The notes below the pieces were generated by a model. It was given only the letters and a program-made list of their open reading frames with translations. It was not told where the DNA came from and made no database searches. A stretch of 7,037 nt of DNA, from the NCBI GenBank assembly GCA_947166165.1, contig CAMVDK010000165.1:1-7037 (forward strand). The letters run 5' to 3'. Each line of letters begins with the position of its first letter. Position 1 is the stretch's first letter. Positions 1-5,637 of the stretch are shown piece after piece. The translations under genes and the position numbers were made by a program. Source of the DNA: an uncultured Porphyromonadaceae bacterium. GTDB taxonomy: Bacteria > Bacteroidota > Bacteroidia > Bacteroidales > Muribaculaceae.

Positions 1-59
1 CTTGCCGACAGGCAGCCTGCTGCGGCGGCGGCCAGCAGCATCAGTTTGATTTTCTGCAT
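1..59 (-). CDS. Exported protein, N-terminus only (possible lipoprotein)
   Basis: Only the first 19 codons lie in the window; the gene runs off the left edge. From the ATG at 59 it reads MQKIKLMLLAAAAAGCLSA. This has the layout of a signal peptide: a short N-region with two lysines, a hydrophobic core, and small residues near a possible cleavage site. The AAGC at residues 13-16 could be a lipobox with Cys16 as the lipidated residue, but the usual Leu at -3 is Ala, so cleavage by ordinary signal peptidase after LSA is also possible. It follows rlmD on the same strand after a 141-base gap that holds its own candidate promoter, so it is probably a separate transcription unit. The mature protein is outside the window and its function cannot be judged. 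Confidence 0.6.
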   Translation of the reverse strand, partial: MQKIKLMLLAAAAAGCLSA

Positions 60-118
60 ACTCTAAATGTTAAGTTAATGATAAGAAGTGTCAAGAGGCA
101 GTACGCCACTTGGCATCG

Positions 119-126
119 CAAAATTA
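119..126 (-). promoter_or_regulatory. Candidate Bacteroidota -7 promoter element
   Basis: The minus strand reads TAATTTTG, an exact match to the TAnnTTTG -7 element of the Bacteroides primary sigma factor. It lies 59 bases upstream of the ATG at 59, which would leave a leader of about 50 bases ending in the AT-rich stretch usual before starts in this phylum. No TTTG or TTG is visible at the expected -33 distance (about + strand 146-153), so only half of the consensus is present. The call rests on the motif and its position. Confidence 0.4.
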
Positions 127-182
127 GGGATAAATTTTCAGTCAGGCTCTGCTTTTATCCTTAAAAAAGCAAAAATGACTGA
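124..182. repeat. Two interleaved inverted repeats in the intergenic gap
   Basis: Two inverted repeats overlap in an interleaved way. TTAGGGATAAA (124-134) pairs with TTTATCCTTAA (154-164), 11 positions with one G-U wobble in plus-strand RNA and one A-C mismatch in minus-strand RNA. TCAGTCA (138-144) pairs perfectly with TGACTGA (176-182). A smaller pair, GCTTTT (151-156) and AAAAGC (165-170), nests inside the second. Because the order of arms is A-B-A'-B', the two hairpins either exclude each other or form a pseudoknot. This could be RNA structure at the end of the rlmD transcript, a protein-binding site, or chance in AT-rich DNA. Confidence 0.45.
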
Positions 183-210
183 TTCCGGCGATTCTGCGCC
201 TCAGCGCCGG
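163..210 (-). terminator. Candidate intrinsic terminator after rlmD
   Basis: On the minus strand CCGGCG (210-205) and CGCCGG (190-185) form a 6-bp GC stem with a 14-base loop that contains the rlmD stop codon. It is followed by TTTTT-GC-TTTTTT (175-163). The T-tract begins nine bases after the stem, further than in a textbook terminator, so the call is tentative. Its position at the end of a long same-strand gene block supports it. Confidence 0.4.
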
Positions 211-1607
211 GTGAGTTGCACCACATTCTCCACGTGATGGGTGTGCGGGAACATGTCGACGGGCTGGATGGCGGTCACTCGGTAACGGCCGTCCAAGAGC
301 GCGAGGTCGCGGGCCTGCGTGGCAGGGTTGCAACTGACGTAGACCACGCGCTGTGGCGCGGCACGCAGGAGGACGCCGACCACGTCGGCGTGCATGCCGG
401 CGCGCGGCGGATCCACAATCACCACGTCGGGACGGCCATGGCGCTCGACAAACTCGTCGGTGAGCACGTCCTTCATGTCGCCGGCATAGAAGAGCGTGTT
501 GTCGATACCATTGACACGCGAGTTGAGCCGCGCGTCGTCGATGGCCTCGGGCACATATTCGATGCCCACCACCTGTCGGCACTGGCGAGCCACAAAGTTG
601 GCTATGGTGCCCGTGCCGGTGTAGAGGTCGTAGACCAGTTCCTGCCCCGTGAGGCCGGCCAGCGAACGCGCCACCTTATATAATTCGTAGGCCTGACGCG
701 AGTTGGTCTGGTAGAACGACTTGGGCCCGATGCGGAAACGGAGTCCCTCCATCTCCTCCTCGATGTAGTCGCGGCCACGATAGAGCACCACCTCCTGGTC
801 GGCGATGGAGTCGTTCACCTTGAGGCTGACCACATACATCAGGCTGGTGATTTGCGGGAACCGGCTGGCGATGGCCTGCATGACGTCGGCAATAGCGGCC
901 TGGTCGGGCTGGCTGAACACCACCACGAGCATGATTTCGCCCGTGCTGGCCACGCGCACCATGATCATGCGCATCAAGCCCTGATTGGCTCTGATGTCGT
1001 AGAACGAATAGCCACGCTCGAGCGCATAGCGGCGGACAAAGAGGCGGATTTCGTTGCTCACCTCGTCCTGAAGCCAGCAGCACTTGATGTCGAGCACCTT
1101 GTCGAAGGCACCGGGTATGTGGAACCCCAGCGCATTGCGGTCGGCATACTCCTCGCCGCTCTGCAGCTGCTCGCGGGTGAGCCAGCAGCGGTTGGAGAAC
1201 GTGAACTCGAGCTTGTTGCGGTAGTGGGTGGTGAGCGCCGAGCCCAGAATGGGGCGGATGGGCGGAATGTCGACCTTGGCGATGCGCTCCAGGGCATCGA
1301 CCACCTGCTGCTGCTTGTAGCGCAGCTGCTCGGCATAGGGCAAATGCTGCCACTTGCAACCACCGCACACCCCGAAGTGCTCGCACACCGGCTCAACGCG
1401 CATCGGGCTGGGCTGCACCATGCGCACGATGTTGCCCTCGGCATAGCTGTGCTTCTTGCGCGTGATCTGCACGTCGACCACATCGCCCGGCGCGCCATAA
1501 GGCACGAAGGTCACCAGGTCGTTCCAGCGGCCCAGGCTCTTTCCCTCGGCCGCCACACCGGTTATCTCGAAATTCTCCACAATGGGAAGGGGTTTCTTTC
1601 GGCTCAT
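201..1607 (-). CDS. rlmD: 23S rRNA (uracil-C5)-methyltransferase, RlmD/RumA family
   Basis: This 468-residue enzyme transfers a methyl group from S-adenosylmethionine to C5 of a uridine in 23S rRNA (U1939 in E. coli numbering). An N-terminal TRAM-like RNA-binding region covers about residues 8-65. The iron-sulfur ligands are Cys75, Cys81 and Cys84 (CX5CX2C, in the CGGC context typical of the family), with Cys176 or Cys177 as the fourth. The FYQTN motif is at 298-302, the SAM-binding loop DLYTGTGTIA at 327-336 and DPPRAG at 399-404. The catalytic nucleophile is Cys426 in SCNP, and Glu460 in HHVENVV matches the proton-abstracting Glu. All key residues are present. The ATG at 1607 gives a full-length TRAM domain, so I kept it. 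No Shine-Dalgarno sequence precedes it. It starts 50 bases after the rodA stop and may be read from the same transcript. The exact target base is inferred from the family; members of the RlmCD branch act on other or additional uridines. Confidence 0.93.
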   Translation of the reverse strand: MSRKKPLPIVENFEITGVAAEGKSLGRWNDLVTFVPYGAPGDVVDVQITRKKHSYAEGNIVRMVQPSPMRVEPVCEHFGVCGGCKWQHLPYAEQLRYKQQQVVDALERIAKVDIPPIRPILGSALTTHYRNKLEFTFSNRCWLTREQLQSGEEYADRNALGFHIPGAFDKVLDIKCCWLQDEVSNEIRLFVRRYALERGYSFYDIRANQGLMRMIMVRVASTGEIMLVVVFSQPDQAAIADVMQAIASRFPQITSLMYVVSLKVNDSIADQEVVLYRGRDYIEEEMEGLRFRIGPKSFYQTNSRQAYELYKVARSLAGLTGQELVYDLYTGTGTIANFVARQCRQVVGIEYVPEAIDDARLNSRVNGIDNTLFYAGDMKDVLTDEFVERHGRPDVVIVDPPRAGMHADVVGVLLRAAPQRVVYVSCNPATQARDLALLDGRYRVTAIQPVDMFPHTHHVENVVQLTRR

Positions 1608-1617
1608 TGATGTTGGG

Positions 1618-1628
1618 TTTATCCTTAA
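1618..1628 (-). repeat. 11-bp intergenic repeat, copy before rlmD
   Basis: TTAAGGATAAA on the minus strand lies 10 bases upstream of the rlmD start. The identical 11-mer occurs on the same strand at 154-164 in the gap after rlmD, where it forms one arm of an inverted repeat. The AAGG here is too far from the ATG (about 14 bases) to be an ordinary Shine-Dalgarno sequence. Its meaning is unknown. Confidence 0.35.
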
Positions 1629-1657
1629 TTATATACAGAGCGACACATCACCTGGCT

Positions 1658-3139
1658 TCACCACGAGCCATAGGCTTTGCGGTCGGCGTCGATGCGCAGC
1701 AGGATGAACAGCAGGAAGGTGAAGCCCCACAGCGAGGAGCCTCCATAACTGAAGAACGGCAACGGGATGCCAATCACCGGACACAGCCCGAGCACCATGC
1801 CTATGTTCACGGCAAGGTGGAAAATCAAATAGCACGCCACGCAGTAGGCATACACGCGGGCAAAGGTGGTGTGCTGCCGCTCGGCAATGGCGATGATGCG
1901 CAGAATGAGGGTGAGAAACACCAGCAGCACGGCCGTCGAGCCCACAAAGCCCTCCTCCTCGCCGATGGTGCAGAAAATGAAGTCGGTGTGCTGCTCGGGC
2001 ACATACTTGAGCTTGGTCTGCGTGCCACCCAGGAAGCCCTTGCCCATGATGCCGCCCGAACCGATGGCAATCTTGCTCTGGTTCACGTTGTAGCCCACGC
2101 CACGCGGGTCGTCCTCAATGCCGAGAGTGACCAGGATGCGCGTCTTCTGGTGGGGCTGCAGCACATTGTTGAACGCCACATTCACCAGAAACATGAACGC
2201 TATCGACGCCACGGCAAACCCGATGGTGAGCAGCACCTTGCGCATGTCGTCGTGCAGCATTCCATAGAGCAGGTAGAGCAGCGACACGCCTATCACCGTG
2301 AAGAAAAACACATAGCCGTTGATCACGATGCCGAACCACGCCAGCCCGCCGGCCACGGCCCCGGCACCCAGATAGCCCAGCAGCACATTGCGCGTGAGCA
2401 CAAACGAACGGCAATAGAATGCCAGCATGCCCACCGTGAGGGCCATGATGACGATGAACACGATGAACATGCCCAGCGGTATGCCCATCAGCGTCACCGA
2501 GGCGAACTTGAGGATGAGCACAAAATAGACCACCGCACAGAGGCCGGCAAAGAGCACAAACCCGCTCATGCCCTCGCGGTAGAGCACAAAAATGAGCGAG
2601 GTGTAGACCAGCGCGGTGCCCGTCTCCTTCTCCAGAATGATGCAGAGTATGGGCAGCACGATGATGCCGGCGGCTATGGCGTAGTTCTTCCAGTTGTTGA
2701 GCGCGAAGCCATAAGTGCCAAAGAGTTTGGCCAGCGCCAGCGCGGTGGCAAACTTGGCGAACTCGGCCGGCTGAAGGCTCATCGGCCCCAGGTGCAGCCA
2801 CGACCGCGAGCCCTTCACATCGGGCGCGATGAATGCCGTGACGATGAGCACCACGATCATCACGCCGTAGATGGGATAGGCATACGCCTCGTAGAGCCGG
2901 CGGTCGATGAGCAGCAGCGACAGTCCCAGGATGAACGACAACCCGGCCCAGATGAACTGCTTGCCCGAGAAGCTGTCGAAGTCGAACATCGAGCTCGACT
3001 TGTCGAAGTTGTAGCTCGCGGCATAGATGCTCACCGCTCCTGCCACAATCAGGATCAGGTAGAGCAACAGCGTGAACCAGTCTACCGACTTGAGCAGGCT
3101 GCCGCCGCCAGGGGTGTTGTCTTGTTGCTGCATTTGCAT
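1658..3139 (-). CDS. rodA: RodA, SEDS-family peptidoglycan glycosyltransferase
   Basis: RodA polymerises glycan strands from lipid II in the Rod complex, paired with PBP2. SEDS landmarks are all visible: QPAEFAKF (123-130), the KETGTA segment (171-176), the QSKIAIGSGG...GKG loop (354-368), HTDFIF (384-389) with the presumed catalytic Asp386, PVIGIPLPFFSYGGSS (454-469) and a last membrane helix before the basic C-terminus. At 493 residues it is about 120 longer than E. coli RodA. Most of the excess is an insertion near residues 213-313 with about four extra hydrophobic helices, an even number that would keep the topology. The segment matching the usual xDxGT motif has Glu172 in place of Asp. 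I chose the ATG at 3139. The frame stays open upstream into mrdA, but that extension is Arg/Ser/Pro-rich, non-membrane and antisense-like in composition. An ATG at 3133 is an alternative. No Shine-Dalgarno is visible. The start lies 55 bases after the mrdA stop. Confidence 0.95.
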   Translation of the reverse strand: MQMQQQDNTPGGGSLLKSVDWFTLLLYLILIVAGAVSIYAASYNFDKSSSMFDFDSFSGKQFIWAGLSFILGLSLLLIDRRLYEAYAYPIYGVMIVVLIVTAFIAPDVKGSRSWLHLGPMSLQPAEFAKFATALALAKLFGTYGFALNNWKNYAIAAGIIVLPILCIILEKETGTALVYTSLIFVLYREGMSGFVLFAGLCAVVYFVLILKFASVTLMGIPLGMFIVFIVIMALTVGMLAFYCRSFVLTRNVLLGYLGAGAVAGGLAWFGIVINGYVFFFTVIGVSLLYLLYGMLHDDMRKVLLTIGFAVASIAFMFLVNVAFNNVLQPHQKTRILVTLGIEDDPRGVGYNVNQSKIAIGSGGIMGKGFLGGTQTKLKYVPEQHTDFIFCTIGEEEGFVGSTAVLLVFLTLILRIIAIAERQHTTFARVYAYCVACYLIFHLAVNIGMVLGLCPVIGIPLPFFSYGGSSLWGFTFLLFILLRIDADRKAYGSW

Positions 3140-3194
3140 GTGGTGAATCGGGGGATGATATATGATGATTGGCGTGATTGAAATGGACGGAGAC

Positions 3195-5135
3195 TTACCT
3201 CTTAGGCTGCGCTTTGGAGTCAGACTTCTTCTCTGTTTTATCGTCCTTGGCGGGCTTGAGCGTGACGTTTTTCGCGTCGGGACTATGTGCGCCGTAGAGC
3301 TTGGTGCTGAAAGTGGAGATCGACGCCATGCGGTTGGCCTTGGCCTGGATGGCCGGCGTGAGTTCGCCGCGCAGATAGCGCTCAATCATCACCGCGCCGA
3401 TGGGCACGCCCAGCGTGGCCCCGAAGCCGCCGTTTTCGACATACACGCAGATGGCGATTTTCGGGTCGTTCATCGGGGCAAAGCCCATAAATACCGAGTG
3501 GTCGCGTCCGTGGGGGTTCTGCGCGGTTCCCGTCTTTCCGCACACCTCCAGTCCCGGCAGGTTGGCGCCCCGGCAGGTGCCGCCAGTCACGGCCATGCGC
3601 ATGCCTTCGGCAACGCTCATGTAATACTCCTTGTTGATGGACGGCTGGTGGCGCTCCAGGCTTTTCTTGAGCACCCCCACTCCATCGATGAGCCGCACCA
3701 CATGAGGCGTGATGTAATAGCCCCGGTTGGCGATGGTGGCTCCCAGATTGGCGATCTGGAGTGGGGTGGCGAGAATTTCGCCCTGCCCGATGGCGACGCT
3801 GATGACGCTGTAACTGCTCCATTTGCCCTCGCCCCTGTTCTTGTCGTAGAACTTGCTGTTGGGGATGAAGCCATGGCCCTCGTGAGGCAGGTCGATGCCC
3901 AGTACATAGCCATATCCCATTTGCACCATATAGCGCTTCCACACCTCGAAGGCCTCGCTGGTCGACTTGTACTTCTTCCGGTTGTCGAGCATGCGTTTCA
4001 GCCCCCAGCAGAAGTAGGCGTTGCACGACGTCTGGATGGCCGGTTTGAGCGGGATGGGCGACCCGTGGCCGTGGCAACCCACGCGCATGCCACCACTCAC
4101 GAAGCCACGGTGGCACGGAAAAGCCGTGGTCAAGTCGATGATGCCCTCTTGCAGGAAGATGAGTCCTTGCGAGGGCTTGAAGGTGGAGCCCGGCGGATAA
4201 GCCCCCTGGATGCTGCGGTCGAAAAGCGGCCGGCGCGGGTCGCGGATAAGGGCGGCATAGTTGTTGCCGCGTTCGTTGCCCATGAGCAAGGCCGGGTCGT
4301 AGCTCGGACTCGACACCAGGGCCAGCACCTCGCCGGTACTCGGCTCGATGGCCACGATGGCCCCCACCTTACCCTGCATCATGTACTCGCCCAGTTCCTG
4401 CAAGTCCATGTCGATGCTCAGGTGGAGGTCGTTGCCTGCCTGGGGGGTGACGTCGTTGGCTCCGTCGTTGTAGTGTCCCTTGATTTTGCCCAATGCGTCG
4501 CGGATGAGCACCTCTTTGCCCTTGCGGCCACGGAGCCAGCGCTCGTAGCTCTTCTCCACGCCCAAGTCGCCGATGTAGTCGCCCGGACGGTAGTAGCTGT
4601 CGCTGTCGATGTCGTTCTGGTTCACCTCGCGGATGTTGCCCAGCACATTGGCGCCACAGGTCACGGCATACTGGCGCAGGATGCGCTGCACGATGTAGAA
4701 TCCGGGATACATCATCAGTTTTTCCTGCAAGCGGCCGTAGGCCTCGGCCGAGATATGGTTCATGAACACCTGCTGCGTGTAGGCCGAGTAGTTGCGGCCG
4801 CGCTTCATGGCGCTCCAGCGGCGGTCGAACTCGGCCTTGTCGATTTGAAGCGTGTTGCAGAAGGCAATCGTGTCGAACGGCTGCACGTCGTTGGGCACCA
4901 CCATCACGTCGTAGGCCGGCTGGTTGTACACCACCAGCTTGCCGTTGCGGTCGTAAATCAAGCCTCGCGACGGATAGATCGTCTTGTCGAGAAATGCATT
5001 GTTGTCGGCGTTCACCTTGTACTTGCTCTCGCCCACTTGCAGCGTGAACAGGCGGGCGATGTAGATCATCACCAGCACCACGATGAATCCGCCAATCACA
5101 TATTTACGTTTCTCTAGATTATAGTCCTTTCTCAC
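3195..5135 (-). CDS. mrdA: Penicillin-binding protein 2, elongation transpeptidase
   Basis: PBP2 is the class B transpeptidase that crosslinks peptidoglycan in side-wall growth, anchored in the inner membrane with its catalytic domain in the periplasm; beta-lactams such as mecillinam act on this family. The 646 residues hold one membrane helix (about 13-33), a PBP dimerisation region beginning at PSRGLIYDRNG (55-65), and a transpeptidase domain with SxxK as STFK (nucleophile Ser317, Lys320), SxN as SCN (370-372) and KTG (534-536). A Cys/His-rich loop (Cys341, His342, Cys354, His355, His357) precedes the SxN motif, near where E. coli PBP2 binds zinc. The last 24 residues are a lysine-rich tail. 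The start is a GTG at 5135, 17 bases inside mreD. It gives the MRKDYNLEKRKYVIGG N-terminus typical of Bacteroidales, and the next Met would cut into the membrane helix. No Shine-Dalgarno precedes it, so translation may be coupled to mreD. Confidence 0.96.
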   Translation of the reverse strand: MRKDYNLEKRKYVIGGFIVVLVMIYIARLFTLQVGESKYKVNADNNAFLDKTIYPSRGLIYDRNGKLVVYNQPAYDVMVVPNDVQPFDTIAFCNTLQIDKAEFDRRWSAMKRGRNYSAYTQQVFMNHISAEAYGRLQEKLMMYPGFYIVQRILRQYAVTCGANVLGNIREVNQNDIDSDSYYRPGDYIGDLGVEKSYERWLRGRKGKEVLIRDALGKIKGHYNDGANDVTPQAGNDLHLSIDMDLQELGEYMMQGKVGAIVAIEPSTGEVLALVSSPSYDPALLMGNERGNNYAALIRDPRRPLFDRSIQGAYPPGSTFKPSQGLIFLQEGIIDLTTAFPCHRGFVSGGMRVGCHGHGSPIPLKPAIQTSCNAYFCWGLKRMLDNRKKYKSTSEAFEVWKRYMVQMGYGYVLGIDLPHEGHGFIPNSKFYDKNRGEGKWSSYSVISVAIGQGEILATPLQIANLGATIANRGYYITPHVVRLIDGVGVLKKSLERHQPSINKEYYMSVAEGMRMAVTGGTCRGANLPGLEVCGKTGTAQNPHGRDHSVFMGFAPMNDPKIAICVYVENGGFGATLGVPIGAVMIERYLRGELTPAIQAKANRMASISTFSTKLYGAHSPDAKNVTLKPAKDDKTEKKSDSKAQPKR

Positions 5136-5637
5136 GGCGAGTACTTACTAAACTGTCGACACCTAACAATAAAACGGCAGTGAGCACCGCGCTGGCGGCA
5201 ATGCGCGCCAGGGTGAGCAGCACGTCGCGCAGCGTGAAGGCCTGGATGAAGAACAGCAGCGTGCAGTAGATGAGCACTAGCGTGAACATATACTTGAAAT
5301 AGACAGCCAGCCCCAGCGAGTCGACCGACGGGATGGGCTCGGCCATCTCCTCTTCGCGCGGCACATAGGCATTGAACACCGTGTGGCGCACCGCTGCAAG
5401 CACGGTGCACGACAGCGCGTTCATGCCTGGCGTGTTGTTGAAGATGTCCACCAGCAGGCCCACCAGGAAGCCCACGGTCATCGTGATGTTGGCATGCCAG
5501 TTCATGGGCATGCGCAGTATCAGGTAGATGAACACGATTGGGGTGGCCACGTTCAGGATGATGATTTTGCTGCACACCACCTGTGCGAGCACCAGCACAA
5601 TGGCCAGCACCGCCATTTGCACAATGGTCCGCGTCAT
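5119..5637 (-). CDS. mreD: MreD, rod shape-determining membrane protein
   Basis: MreD is a small polytopic inner-membrane protein of the Rod complex that works with MreC to link MreB to RodA-PBP2. The 172 residues are mostly hydrophobic, with about five helices (roughly 5-22, 27-43, 50-66, 108-130 and 141-165). The GLLVDIFNNTPGMNAL segment (60-75) is the family hallmark. A charged loop with EEEMAEP follows near residues 95-101. Its ATG overlaps the mreC stop as ATGA, and a full Shine-Dalgarno sequence lies inside the end of mreC, so it should be translated efficiently and coupled to mreC. Its own end overlaps mrdA by 17 bases. MreD sequences diverge widely, so the call rests on the hallmark segment and on the position between mreC and mrdA. 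Confidence 0.93.
   Translation of the reverse strand: MTRTIVQMAVLAIVLVLAQVVCSKIIILNVATPIVFIYLILRMPMNWHANITMTVGFLVGLLVDIFNNTPGMNALSCTVLAAVRHTVFNAYVPREEEMAEPIPSVDSLGLAVYFKYMFTLVLIYCTLLFFIQAFTLRDVLLTLARIAASAVLTAVLLLGVDSLVSTRREKGL

Noticed and set aside
75..116. A 13-codon minus-strand open frame (MPSGVLPLDTSYH) in the leader of the left gene
   Set aside because: It could be an upstream peptide, but its ATG lies at or before the predicted transcription start, it has no Shine-Dalgarno, and a frame this short is expected by chance.
852..1610. A 252-residue plus-strand open frame opposite rlmD
   Set aside because: It is antisense to a complete rlmD with all catalytic residues, and no start signal or recognisable motif is present.
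1608..1657. A TATATAAT-like stretch before rlmD as a promoter
   Set aside because: It resembles an E. coli -10 element, but it has no Bacteroidota TAnnTTTG or -33 match, and AT-rich sequence before starts is normal in this phylum.
1607..3181. A 524-residue plus-strand open frame opposite rodA
   Set aside because: It is a shadow of the rodA reading frame. Its product is dominated by His, Gln, Glu and Arg, which reflects reverse-complemented hydrophobic codons.
3140..3385. A longer rodA start that would add 82 residues from within mrdA
   Set aside because: The extra N-terminus is Arg/Ser/Pro-rich, overlaps the end of mrdA and has no family counterpart. The ATG at 3139 gives a normal short N-region before the first membrane helix.
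3162..5117. A 651-residue plus-strand open frame opposite mrdA
   Set aside because: It lies antisense to a gene with every transpeptidase motif. Its product is rich in His, Val, Ala and Arg with no domain or signal, as expected from the complement of GC-rich codons with a codon-position bias.
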